Assembly (NCBI GenBank): GCA_024235755.1
Contig: JACKLV010000003.1
Location: 199,833 to 263,832 of the forward strand
Direction of reading: 5' to 3'
Length of the DNA: 64,000 bases
Origin: Burkholderiales bacterium
GTDB taxonomy: Bacteria > Pseudomonadota > Gammaproteobacteria > Burkholderiales > Nitrosomonadaceae
The notes under the pieces were generated by a model. That model had not been told where the DNA came from. It did not search any database and worked only from the letters and a program-made list of their open reading frames with translations. Below, in pieces: positions 36,198-44,173 of the stretch (the stretch's first letter is position 1; each line of letters starts with the position of its first letter). Made by a program: the position numbers and the translations under genes.

Positions 36198-36899
36198 ATG
36201 TCTATTTTACTTGCCAGTTCAAATTCACCGCTTGTTACGCACTGGGAAAAAAGTATTTTTGGCTTATCATTAACATCTATAGTCAATAATCCCAAACACT
36301 TCAGAGACCGACTTATCAGGACAAATCCAGACTTACTATTATTAGATTATACTTTTCTGAAACAAGACCTTCAAAAAGAAATTCTGAATGTAACCAGCTC
36401 AAATCCAAAGCTTAAAATCATTATCTTTGCCCCTGAAATTGATGATAGTGAAGAATGGGCATTATTCAAAAGTGGAGCCCGAGGCTGTTGTCACTACGAC
36501 ATGGATTCCGAGCAAATAGCCTATGCTGTCAAAGCTGTTCAAAAGGGAGAATTATGGATACGTCGCTCATTAACCAGTTATATGTTGCAAGAACTGGTCG
36601 AAGTTACATTGGAAAAAGACAGAATTGAAACTGCTATTCATGATCTTTTGACAAACCTAACCAAGCGGGAATATGAAATTGCCACACTGGTAGGACGAGG
36701 TGAAAGCAACAAAAGAATTGCAAATAGGCTTGATATCACTGAGCGCACCGTTAAAGCGCATTTAACTGAAATATTCCGCAAGCTTCAAATCACGGATCGT
36801 ATTAAGCTCGCACTAATGATGAAAGATACTGTATCCTCACTTAAACCACTACATGTAAATTATCATACATTACACCACGATCCAACTTTTTTTGCTTAA
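36198..36899 (+). CDS. LuxR/NarL-type transcription regulator with degenerate receiver
   Basis: It has 233 residues. The N-terminal 120 residues have the receiver layout (ILLASSNSP, LLLLDYTFL with Asp about residue 50, LKIIIFAP, ALFKSGARGCCHYDM). However, the paired acidic residues at the first strand, the Thr/Ser and the Lys normally needed for phosphorylation are not where expected. The C-terminal domain (about residues 150-210) is a clear LuxR helix-turn-helix: LTKREYEIATLVGRGESNKRIANRLDITERTVKAHLTEIFRKL. Thus it probably binds DNA and may be controlled other than by phosphorylation. No partner kinase is adjacent. Confidence 0.85.
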   Translation: MSILLASSNSPLVTHWEKSIFGLSLTSIVNNPKHFRDRLIRTNPDLLLLDYTFLKQDLQKEILNVTSSNPKLKIIIFAPEIDDSEEWALFKSGARGCCHYDMDSEQIAYAVKAVQKGELWIRRSLTSYMLQELVEVTLEKDRIETAIHDLLTNLTKREYEIATLVGRGESNKRIANRLDITERTVKAHLTEIFRKLQITDRIKLALMMKDTVSSLKPLHVNYHTLHHDPTFFA

Positions 36900-37169
36900 G
36901 CAATCGACCTCATATTCTCCAGTTTGGATTGAAATTTGGTCTGATATTGTCACGCTAACGCATCAATTCTTCTCTAAATATTGACCATTTTTTCTACTTC
37001 GAGCATCAGCGTTTGCTCAGTCAGTAGTCGCAAATTAGCACAGCCGTTAGCTTAGTCTAACTGTCAGCAATCCAATATGTGATTCCAACTTTTCAATTAC
37101 CCGAGCTTTTGTAGTAGCGTATCAATTTCCTAAATTGGCAGATCGTTTTCTTGTCACAGGTTATCAATA

Positions 37170-37583
37170 TTAACCGCCTAAAGCAGGATGTTCGCAGGCA
37201 ATTTTCCATTCGGTTTTTTCTATACTGCCGGGTTCGACTTTTACCCATTCTTGCGGCTGACTGTACGAGCGAATGAGCTCTCCATCACCCATGTTCCAAC
37301 TATATAACTTGTAGGCGAGTTCTTTGACATGCTTGCTCCGGCACTCATACTTTTTCCGGACTTCTTTTGATAAAAAGTAAACACCGGTGTCTTCTTGTTC
37401 AAGCACATAGTCAATCAGCGTCCACATTTTGGCTTCGCTGCCGACTTTGCTGAGGGTTTGTAAATCGGCGAATACCGTGTAACCGCCTTTGTCGTCGCGC
37501 TTGTCCACCTGAATCCACTCGGCCATAATACCGGTGCTAAAGCACAGCAACAGAACGGTCAATAGCAATTTTTTCATTGTCAT
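37170..37583 (-). CDS. Small secreted protein, surface-adhesin E-like
   Basis: It has 137 residues (or 135 from a second ATG two codons in). The signal peptide MKKLLLTVLLLCFSTGIMA is clear. The mature part, WIQVDKRDDKGGYTVFADLQTL and then KMWTLIDY, KYECRSKHVK and EWKIACEHP, resembles the surface-adhesin protein E-like fold common in proteobacteria. Two Cys near residues 92 and 131 could form a disulphide. The function is unknown. The preceding 36900-37169 holds no gene that I can support. Confidence 0.7.
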   Translation of the reverse strand: MTMKKLLLTVLLLCFSTGIMAEWIQVDKRDDKGGYTVFADLQTLSKVGSEAKMWTLIDYVLEQEDTGVYFLSKEVRKKYECRSKHVKELAYKLYSWNMGDGELIRSYSQPQEWVKVEPGSIEKTEWKIACEHPALGG

Positions 37584-37816
37584 GCGTCCTATACGTTTAT
37601 AAATGATGCTCGATAGCGCTTGAAAAAGATTATTTCATAAAAAATCGAACGTGCGAAATGTTGCGTGCTGTATGCAACAATGTCGATATCGGTTTAAATA
37701 CTATGCTTTGGCACCCTCCACATCTTTCTGCTTAAAACTCCCTCAAGGAGTTAATATTTTACAAACGACATTGAAAACAGAGTTTTTCAATACTATCGGC
37801 CAAAACCGGCTAGTCA

Positions 37817-38137
37817 CTACTTTGAATAAATTTCCAAAATTCTGGCCAAATAATGAGAGTAGGCCACATGTTGGACATGATGCATGGGCTGCCTTAGTCT
37901 TTCCACATCGGTCACAATGTAACCGGGTGTAATGTCATTGCTCATTTTGTGATTGACCAGACACTTAACTGCATAAGCAGAAATATCCAGACTTTCGGCA
38001 ACAGTTACAAACGTCCGGCGCAGGTCATGAATTGTGAACGAAACACCGGATTCTTTGATGATTTTGGCAAGCTGCTTGCGCTGTTCAGAGATATAGCCGG
38101 TTCCGTTGGCTCTCTGAAATACATACCATCTCGCCAC
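37817..38137 (-). pseudogene. Tyrosine recombinase (phage-type integrase) C-terminal remnant
   Basis: The frame encodes the last roughly 100 residues of a P4-type integrase. FTIHDLRRTFVTVAESL holds the second catalytic Arg (box II), LVNHKMSND the following His, and ITPGYIVTDVERLRQPM the catalytic Tyr. The arm-binding and core domains and the first catalytic Arg are absent; upstream sequence in this frame hits a stop (TAA near 38150). It is therefore a decayed fragment of a former integrated element. No tRNA gene with an intact structure is adjacent. Confidence 0.75.
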
Positions 38138-38377
38138 TGCACAATCTTATGCACAAAGCAACGGTGTTTTAGTCGTCAATTCATCATTTATGGTGTACTC
38201 CAGTTTTCGCTTCTGCAAACTGGCGAAACAGGATGGTAAACCGCTCATGATCATTAACCTTGGGAAAACCCTTGCGGATGCTATTGTTGATTACAAGATT
38301 GCACGAGACTGCCAACCCATTTTATCAGATTTAGTCAATAATTTGGCACCTCATCTCATTGCTTAAATGCTGTCTTG

Positions 38378-38415
38378 TTACAAAGGATAAAAACTCTCAG
38401 CTGAGCTACCCTCTA
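38378..38415 (-). other. Degenerate tRNA-like fragment (D-arm and anticodon-loop region)
   Basis: On the minus strand TAGCTCAGCTGAGAG is followed, with the spacing of a true tRNA (24 bases from the T of TAGC), by TTTGTAA, as in tRNA-Thr(UGU). The anticodon stem and T-arm do not pair, so this is not a functional tRNA. It lies about 240 bases from the integrase remnant. Chance similarity cannot be excluded. Confidence 0.25.
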
Positions 38416-38576
38416 CTCTAAGTTGAAGGGTTCATAGAATAAAATTACGCATTTATACAATTCGGATCATATTGTCTAAGCTAATCTCAGGTGTCGACTC
38501 GAATTCGAAAAAAAGACCCACAGTAGCAGTGCTTCCGTTGTATCGAAGTGCTTTCTTAGCTTTCGGTGTTGCTAGA

Positions 38577-38939
38577 TTAAGCAAAAACAGGTTTGTATCC
38601 CTGTTTTTCTGCCAATTTCTTATGATAAGCAGCTTTTTCTAAATTTTCTTCTGCGGCTTTTTCATATTCATGGATTTTATATTTCACATACTTTTTAATA
38701 TTCTGACCATGTTCGCCAAAAAAGCTGCTGCGTGATTTATGTTTGAACGCATCAATCTGTTCATCAATTTTTGTCAGCATCTCGTCTGCTTGCGCTTCAT
38801 AATAAAGTACCAGTGCATCATGATCCGCATGGTTGGGTTTGACATTCTGATCTGCCGCAAACGCACTCATCGGTAAAGCGAAAAGCATAAAAGCTGCAAT
38901 TGTAGCTGTGGTGACGTATTGAAAAACTCCGATTCTCAT
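38577..38939 (-). CDS. Small exported helical protein of unknown function
   Basis: It has 120 residues from the ATG at 38937-38939, chosen because AAGGA lies 7 bases upstream; an ATG ten codons earlier lacks a ribosome site. The signal peptide (about residues 5-28) ends SAFA-ADQNV. The mature part is charged and helical (YYEAQADEMLTKIDEQIDAF, then HEYEKAAEENLEKAAYHKKL), resembling small periplasmic helical-hairpin proteins. No enzyme motif or Cys is seen. The 38140-38576 stretch upstream holds only integrase decay. Confidence 0.7.
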   Translation of the reverse strand: MRIGVFQYVTTATIAAFMLFALPMSAFAADQNVKPNHADHDALVLYYEAQADEMLTKIDEQIDAFKHKSRSSFFGEHGQNIKKYVKYKIHEYEKAAEENLEKAAYHKKLAEKQGYKPVFA

Positions 38940-39042
38940 GGCTGCTGTTCCTTTAACTAATTTCATCATGGTTGAATTTCTAGTTAAGCCAGCGCGGCGA
39001 GTATAGTGGGGAGGGCATTATTTTGATCTAAGTAAAACTAGT

Positions 39043-39079
39043 GCCCTATCCATGTGATAGCGCCGGGTTCAGTGAGCAA
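39043..39079. repeat. Copy 1 of a ~37-base dispersed repeat
   Basis: CTAGTGCCCTATCCATGTGA and the following TAGCGCCGGGTTCAGTGAGC match, at roughly four bases in five, a segment at 54152-54187 (CTAGTGC, TATCCATRTGATA and CCGGGTTCARTRAGC are shared). It lies just past the 3' end of the MFS gene. It may be the end of a mobile or miniature element. Confidence 0.5.
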
Positions 39080-39104
39080 TATCCACTTATGGAATAACAT
39101 TAGC

Positions 39105-40364
39105 TTACTGATTATTCGATGTTTCTTGAGGTTTGTTTTCTGAAGGTGATGTCGGCTGCATTTCAAATACCAGCGGCGTAGTATCGGGTACAGCACTGTA
39201 GGGCACCCGTTCTTCTTTAGGTATTGGTTCTGCCTGGCTCGCATGCCAAACCACATAGACTGCGATAACGCTATAAGCAGAGGCAGTGTAGGCAAAAAGC
39301 GTATGCTGCCCTGCTATGTCAATAAAGACCGAAGCGAGCAAAGGCCCAATAATTGCGCCAAGCCCTGTAATTAGTAATAACTGGCCGCTGACTTCGACAA
39401 ACACATCGGCACTCATCTTATCATTTACATGCGCGATACATAAAGAATAAAGTGGTAGCGCTGCAGCACCATAGCCGAAAGCAAGCAAATATAATGTCAT
39501 GCCATCTGCTTGGTCGATTACTGAAAGCCCGAATCCAAACACGGTTGCAACCAAGCTATTGGCCAAAATAATTCGGCGTCGATCAATGTTATCCGAGAGT
39601 TTCCCAATGGGCCATTGTGCGAGCGCACCGCCAAACACAATTGCCGCCATAAAAAACCCCGTTGCGCTGGTTGATTGTGTCAAGGTCTGTGCATAGACAG
39701 GAGCCAGTCCCCAAAGTGCTCCATTAGTCATACCGACCAGAAAGCAGGCGACGAAACCGACCGGTGCAGCCTCATATATGTCGCGCGGACGAAACTGCAC
39801 GGCGTCTCTATGCTCCGGCTCAATGCCCGTTGTCAATGCCACCGGCACCAGTGATAATGTAATAACAATTGAAACAATCGCAAAAGGTAAAATGGTCGTC
39901 GGATCCAAAATCGTAAATAACAGTTTTCCGGAAAGAACCGCAAACCAGACTGTCACCATGTAGCCAGCTAGAATCTGTCCACGCGTTTTTTGTGTCGCCA
40001 ATTCGTTCAGCCAGCTTTCTATGATTGTATAAAGGCCGGACATACAAAAGCCAAAAACAATTCGCAATAAAATCCAGGCAACTTCATTAATCACAAATGC
40101 ATTGATCAACGCTGCTGAACCGGTAATAGCAGCAAAAGCGGTGAATGCGCGAATATGACCAAATCGCTTAACCAGACGTGGTATTAAAAAGCAGCCCAGA
40201 ATAAATCCAAGATAATAGGCTGAACCTAAACTCCCGATACTGTATCCATGAAAACCTTCCAGCAACCCGCGTATGGGTTGCAATACGCCCAGCAGTGAAC
40301 TGCCTACTTCAAGAAAAAATGTCGCAGTCAGAATACATGCTAGGACGATTAAAATAGGTCTCAC
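39105..40364 (-). CDS. Major facilitator superfamily transporter
   Basis: It has 419 residues with twelve hydrophobic segments. The start is GTG at 40362-40364. The loop between helices 2 and 3, LIPRLVKRFGHIRAF, and WPIGKLSDNIDRRRII between helices 8 and 9 are the two MFS A-like motifs. SWLNELATQKTRGQILAGYM is typical of the YcaD/UMF-like branch. The last 30 residues are polar and Pro/Glu-rich. The substrate is unknown; neighbours (cupin, P460) give no firm clue. Confidence 0.88.
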   Translation of the reverse strand: MRPILIVLACILTATFFLEVGSSLLGVLQPIRGLLEGFHGYSIGSLGSAYYLGFILGCFLIPRLVKRFGHIRAFTAFAAITGSAALINAFVINEVAWILLRIVFGFCMSGLYTIIESWLNELATQKTRGQILAGYMVTVWFAVLSGKLLFTILDPTTILPFAIVSIVITLSLVPVALTTGIEPEHRDAVQFRPRDIYEAAPVGFVACFLVGMTNGALWGLAPVYAQTLTQSTSATGFFMAAIVFGGALAQWPIGKLSDNIDRRRIILANSLVATVFGFGLSVIDQADGMTLYLLAFGYGAAALPLYSLCIAHVNDKMSADVFVEVSGQLLLITGLGAIIGPLLASVFIDIAGQHTLFAYTASAYSVIAVYVVWHASQAEPIPKEERVPYSAVPDTTPLVFEMQPTSPSENKPQETSNNQ

Positions 40365-40428
40365 GAAAATAAACCTGTTCTCGTTCTATATATACCAAAA
40401 CATTCTGGAGTGTCTAACATGTAAGAAA

Positions 40429-40746
40429 TCAAAAATAAACTGCAAGCCAGACAGTTTCCTGATCGGGATCAGTCCAGCTGACCTTGTGTTTTTTATGAGG
40501 CGGAATAAGAATAAAATCACCTGCTTTAAGATTTACTACAGCATGATCATCAAACATGAGTTTGGCGCAGCCTTTCAACACCAGGACCCATTCGTTTCTT
40601 TCCTGATCATACCAACCGCTTTCCGGTGATTGATGTCCTCTGGAAATGATTTTCTCGATGGTCACATTTTCACTGCTAACCAAGACTTCGAACAACTCAT
40701 TATCCAGATCGGCGGGGATTGCCGCGAAAATATTTTCGGGCTTCAT
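40429..40746 (-). CDS. Small cupin-domain protein
   Basis: This is a single-domain cupin of 105 residues. The metal-site pattern is recognisable in GHQSPESGWYDQERNEWVLVLKGCAKL (His and Glu) and GDFILIPPHKKHKVSWTDPDQETVWLAVYF (His). It matches the cupin family often annotated as phosphoribosylaminoimidazole-like or cupin domain-containing proteins, whose substrate is not established. It is divergent from nothing nearby; the MFS gene follows on the same strand after 64 bases. Confidence 0.85.
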   Translation of the reverse strand: MKPENIFAAIPADLDNELFEVLVSSENVTIEKIISRGHQSPESGWYDQERNEWVLVLKGCAKLMFDDHAVVNLKAGDFILIPPHKKHKVSWTDPDQETVWLAVYF

Positions 40747-40849
40747 CTCATGACAGTTTTACAGCGCCCGGGCAGGTTATTGAAAACGCGGCTAAGGCGG
40801 TGAGGAAATTATGTTATAACTTCAATTACAAGGACAATAAGCACAGTCT

Positions 40850-40896
40850 ATTATAAACAGGTAATCCGGACCAATAATAGTGCTGCCGGATTACCT
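40850..40896 (-). terminator. Hairpin terminator after the cytochrome P460 gene
   Basis: Perfect 11-bp arms AGGTAATCCGG / CCGGATTACCT (40859-40869 and 40886-40896) surround a 16-base loop, about 30 bases past the P460 stop. On the minus strand the following bases are GTTTATAAT, only a weak T-run, so termination efficiency is uncertain. Confidence 0.55.
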
Positions 40897-40927
40897 ATCT
40901 CAACGTTACTGTCCGTATCAGTCTGTA

Positions 40928-41452
40928 TTAATGATTTTTCACAAAATCAACCAGCTTTTGGTATGTAAACAGATAGTCTTGCCCCGATAACGGCGTATGG
41001 CATTGCACGCAGTTCAGGTCATTGCTTTTTTCAGTTCCGTCTGGGTTATATACTGCAAATCCCCAGTTGCCCGTGCGATCTTCAGCTGAAAACGCATCAT
41101 CCCAATTATCACGGTTCTCCATGACAGCGACAGCTGCCAGCGAATCAATGACAAAAATACCATCATCACCCGGCAAAGGCTTTCCATCGGCATCTGTTTT
41201 GGTACTGTATATCTCCATTACTAAAACAGAACCCGAGTCGCCTTTCTGATTTTCCTTATAACTGGCTATGGCCGTTTCGTTTGCGTACAATTTGGCAACC
41301 TGGGTCTGGTTGGCACGATTTATTGTGGCATATTTGGTAAAAGCCTTTTCATAGCCTTCCGGAAAATTCACATACTCAGGATTACCACCGCTGTTTGCGT
41401 AAATAGGCGTCATCGCGATCACCGCTGCAAGTATTTTCAAAACACCTTTCAT
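40928..41452 (-). CDS. Cytochrome P460 / cytochrome c'-beta family protein
   Basis: It has 174 residues. The signal peptide (about 1-19, ending IYA) directs it to the periplasm. The family layout is visible: PEGYEKAFTKYATINRANQTQVAKLYAN, then the VLVMEIYS strand, GNWGFAVYNPDGTEK and one C-terminal haem motif CVQCHTPLSGQDYLFTY (about residues 148-164). Cytochrome P460 oxidises hydroxylamine via a Lys-haem cross-link, whereas c'-beta proteins share the fold without the cross-link. I cannot decide by eye whether the cross-linking Lys is present, although Lys occurs near the expected strand (SYKENQK). AAGGAG precedes the ATG. A terminator-like hairpin follows. Confidence 0.85.
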   Translation of the reverse strand: MKGVLKILAAVIAMTPIYANSGGNPEYVNFPEGYEKAFTKYATINRANQTQVAKLYANETAIASYKENQKGDSGSVLVMEIYSTKTDADGKPLPGDDGIFVIDSLAAVAVMENRDNWDDAFSAEDRTGNWGFAVYNPDGTEKSNDLNCVQCHTPLSGQDYLFTYQKLVDFVKNH

Positions 41453-41516
41453 TGCTTTCTCCTTCTCTTTATAGTCGTCAGAAACAAGTTATATATCATA
41501 CACCCATATGAAGCTC

Positions 41517-41897
41517 TTATTCTTTCAGACCTATTTCTCCGATGTCAATCACCAGTCTTATTGATAAATAAATAACCAGTATAGTTACAACCAAGTAAAC
41601 GATAAACAGGACGGGCTTTTCTTTTATTGCATCTATAAATGTTTTATGTTTTCCGGCTTTTTTTAAACGGCAATATTCTTCGCGCATTCGGATCGTTCGC
41701 GATTTCTGATATTCATCCAAAAGCGCTCGGGCTTTACTGAACTGTGTCGCATCTTTTAACCAGATAGCAGGCATCGAAACACCCCAGTTTCCTGCTGATG
41801 TTTCAAAAAATTCAATATCGTTACCTGCTAGTAATGCACGCACATCCTCCGCTTCATCATCAGGAACGCCATTTAACTTAAATAAAATTTTTGACAT
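41517..41897 (-). CDS. DUF6164-like small membrane protein
   Basis: From the ATG at 41895-41897 it has 126 residues; the frame extends 7 codons upstream but the family starts MSKILFKLNGVPDDEAEDVR. The N-terminal part resembles a small alpha/beta domain (putative signal-transducing DUF2007-like fold), followed by a basic helix (RMREEYCRLKKAGK) and a C-terminal membrane helix (about 95-118). The function is unknown. Confidence 0.75.
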   Translation of the reverse strand: MSKILFKLNGVPDDEAEDVRALLAGNDIEFFETSAGNWGVSMPAIWLKDATQFSKARALLDEYQKSRTIRMREEYCRLKKAGKHKTFIDAIKEKPVLFIVYLVVTILVIYLSIRLVIDIGEIGLKE

Positions 41898-42013
41898 GAG
41901 AGGAAACCTGTTTGTCAACTACCCTTAAAACAGAGATTTTCTTTTGAAATGATGCTATCTTTGTGATCATTCAGTTGTCAAGCCATACCATCAAAAATTA
42001 TCATATTGGCGTC

Positions 42014-42850
42014 ATGAAAAAAACGATTCTAATTACAGGCTGCTCAAGCGGTATAGGCTATTGCGTTGCCAAAGCGCTGCATGAATACGGTTATCGTGTT
42101 TTCGCTACGGCTCGCAGACAGGAAAGTGTTGAAATGCTTCTGAATGAAGGCCTGGAAAGCCTTCAGCTTGATTTGATGGATTCAAATTCCATTAATCATG
42201 CATTTGAGTCAGTAATGCGACTGACTAACGGTGAATTGTACGCAGTGTTTAATAATGGTGCATATGGCTTACCCGGCGCCATTGAAGATTTGACTCGTGA
42301 AGCGCTGCGCAATCAATTCGAAACCAATGTTTTTGGCTGGCAAGAACTGACCAATCTCATTTTGCCAGTGATGCGCAAACAAGGTTACGGCCGCATTATA
42401 CAAAACAGTTCTGTACTGGGCTTTGTTTCATTGCCCTTTCGCGGCGCTTATAATGCAACGAAGTACGCAATTGAAGGTTTAAGCGACACGATGCGTCTCG
42501 AATTAATAGGCAGTAATATTCACGTGTGTTTGATTGAACCAGGCCCAATTGAGAGTAAATTCCGTGAAAACGCCGTCAAAATGCTGTTAAAAAACGTTGA
42601 TGTGGAAAAAAGTATTCACCGCGAGCGATATCGTAAAGTGCTCAAGCGGTTAAATACCAAGGGGCCCGCTGTCCCCTTCACATTACCGCCGGAAGCTGTA
42701 CTCAAACGCGTCATTCATGCTCTAGAAGCAGAAAAACCGCGTCCGCGTTATTATGTCACTTTCCCTACCTACCTGTTTGGCGTACTCAAACGCTTCCTCA
42801 GCACCCGCGCACTTGATGCGTTACTTGCCAAGTCCGGCGGCGATCATTAA
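42014..42850 (+). CDS. Short-chain dehydrogenase/reductase
   Basis: From the ATG at 42014 it has 278 residues; the frame extends 17 codons upstream with no ribosome site. Classical SDR motifs are TGCSSGIGYCVAKAL (NAD(P) loop), NNGAYGLPG (NNAG motif), the catalytic Ser in QNSSVLGF and YNATKYAIEG (Tyr-x-x-x-Lys). The Arg in ATARR after the second strand suggests NADP. C-terminal residues TFPTYLFGVLKRFLS are typical of the retinol-dehydrogenase-like SDRs of this group. The substrate is unknown. Confidence 0.92.
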   Translation: MKKTILITGCSSGIGYCVAKALHEYGYRVFATARRQESVEMLLNEGLESLQLDLMDSNSINHAFESVMRLTNGELYAVFNNGAYGLPGAIEDLTREALRNQFETNVFGWQELTNLILPVMRKQGYGRIIQNSSVLGFVSLPFRGAYNATKYAIEGLSDTMRLELIGSNIHVCLIEPGPIESKFRENAVKMLLKNVDVEKSIHRERYRKVLKRLNTKGPAVPFTLPPEAVLKRVIHALEAEKPRPRYYVTFPTYLFGVLKRFLSTRALDALLAKSGGDH

Positions 42851-42886
42851 CAACTGATCTTTGTTATCGTTATTCAATGAGTTTAG

Positions 42887-42918
42887 AAAAAAAAACACCT
42901 CACTGAGACAGTGAGGTG
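42887..42918 (-). terminator. Rho-independent terminator after the outer-membrane protein gene
   Basis: A perfect 10-bp stem (CACCTCACTG and complement) with a 3-base loop lies at 42896-42918; nine T follow on the minus strand (42887-42895). It lies about 105 bases past the stop of the minus-strand gene ending at 43023. The plus strand has no T-run, so it does not serve the dehydrogenase gene equally well. Confidence 0.85.
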
Positions 42919-43022
42919 AAACGGCTTCGTCACGAACTAAACACTTCGACTTTAATCAGCAGCCAGCATAGAGAACGTTCTTTGTGCTTGCTGAATTTTT
43001 ATAGAATGTCCTTATTCTATTT

Positions 43023-43931
43023 TTAGAACCCAATTCCAAGATAGCCACCGGCCGTCATACCGTTCAGGTTGACGCCATCTACCTTGCCTGCGGTCAACTG
43101 ATAACGGCCATCGATACCAATATAAAAGTTCTTCCACAGGTGGTAATCAAGCCCCGCACCAAACTGAACTCCAGGTTGTATATACGTAATAGACTGAGTC
43201 GGCGGACTTAATACGTGGATAGCCAGGCCGGCTGGAATAATCCAGGGGCGCAATTTTGAACCTTTAAAGAATTTGACTTTGGGGGATGCAGCCAGAGTAA
43301 ATTGATTGACAGTCACATGAATCGGATTCAGCTCTCCACCAGCCAGCATACTAGGCACATTGCCCACGGCTCCGTTACCTTCAATATTGTGACCGAATTC
43401 TTTATACTCAAACATCAATTCTGCAAAAATAGACGTGTTTGGAAGAACACCCCATACATCATCGGTTAGATTCCAATCAAGTCCTGCTCCAATATACCAG
43501 CCATTCTGGTCGGGGCGATCTTGAGCGCCAATAGGCAGTACCTGACTTTCTATCGTTACGCCGTTACGGTGATTCATCATATGCGTAAACCCACCTCTAA
43601 AGAACAGCATGCGGTCTTTTTGATCCGTGCGGCTAATGATCGGCTCTATACGTTCTTCTAAAACCGCATTGCTCTGCTGGATAGTATTGACTTTCTCCAC
43701 GGTCTGATTTGTTGTTTGTTCTATATTCTGTACTTTCTGCGCAGACTGAGCACTTTCAGACTTTAGTTTTTCCAACTCGGCCTGAATTGCTTGCAAGCTT
43801 TGTTCCAAATGTCTGATTCTCGTTGCTGCATCATGAGCTAAAGCTTGCGGCACAAAAGCAACTATGCAAATCAACAACAAAACCAATATTAATCCGTTGC
43901 CTATCCTCTTTCTTTTATAGAAATACTTCAT
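43023..43931 (-). CDS. Outer-membrane beta-barrel protein with periplasmic coiled coil
   Basis: It has 302 residues. The signal peptide ends about residue 32 (ALA-HDAAT). Residues about 36-98 form a heptad-like coiled coil (LEQSLQAIQAELEKLKSES and following), probably for trimerisation or peptidoglycan contact. From about residue 105 there are alternating strands with aromatic girdle residues (FFRGGFTHM, GWYIGAGLDWNL, FAELMFEYKEF, GAGLDYHLWKNFYIGIDGRYQL), ending GGYLGIGF with a terminal Phe, as in outer-membrane barrels. GAGGAG precedes the ATG. The function is unknown; FNR-type control is possible from the site at 44125. Confidence 0.82.
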   Translation of the reverse strand: MKYFYKRKRIGNGLILVLLLICIVAFVPQALAHDAATRIRHLEQSLQAIQAELEKLKSESAQSAQKVQNIEQTTNQTVEKVNTIQQSNAVLEERIEPIISRTDQKDRMLFFRGGFTHMMNHRNGVTIESQVLPIGAQDRPDQNGWYIGAGLDWNLTDDVWGVLPNTSIFAELMFEYKEFGHNIEGNGAVGNVPSMLAGGELNPIHVTVNQFTLAASPKVKFFKGSKLRPWIIPAGLAIHVLSPPTQSITYIQPGVQFGAGLDYHLWKNFYIGIDGRYQLTAGKVDGVNLNGMTAGGYLGIGF

Positions 43932-44124
43932 CTACTCCTCCAAAATTTGCGTATTTGTAAATTTTTATGCTTAGGAATAACATTCTAGATAACTATTAGA
44001 AGCCACAAGCTATCCTTCCACATTGTTCATATTTGTGGAAACTCTATTTTCACATTTTCTTTTTTACTTTTCTACCGCCATAATTTACTTTTACTGATAA
44101 TATTTAACCATAACGCTTTCAACT

Positions 44125-44138
44125 TTGATCTGCATCAA
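44125..44138. promoter_or_regulatory. Perfect FNR/Anr-type box
   Basis: TTGATCTGCATCAA matches the FNR consensus TTGAT-N4-ATCAA at all ten defined positions. It lies 36 bases before aat (plus strand) and 194 bases before the outer-membrane protein gene (minus strand). The distance suits oxygen-linked control of the minus-strand gene more than of aat. That FNR binds here is an inference. Confidence 0.6.
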
Positions 44139-44173
44139 GCTAAGATAAATTTGTTCCTATTTTTGAAAATTTT

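Noticed and set aside
36900..37169. Transposase-like remnant on the minus strand
   Set aside because: A few short stretches looked coding, but frames are broken every 10-20 codons and no family motif is recognisable.
39038..39295. Minus-strand open frame overlapping the 3' end of the MFS gene
   Set aside because: It is in another frame of the MFS gene for most of its length; only its last codons fall in the dispersed repeat.
42887..42918. Terminator for the plus-strand short-chain dehydrogenase gene
   Set aside because: The T-run is on the minus-strand side only; on the plus strand the hairpin is followed by AAACGGC.
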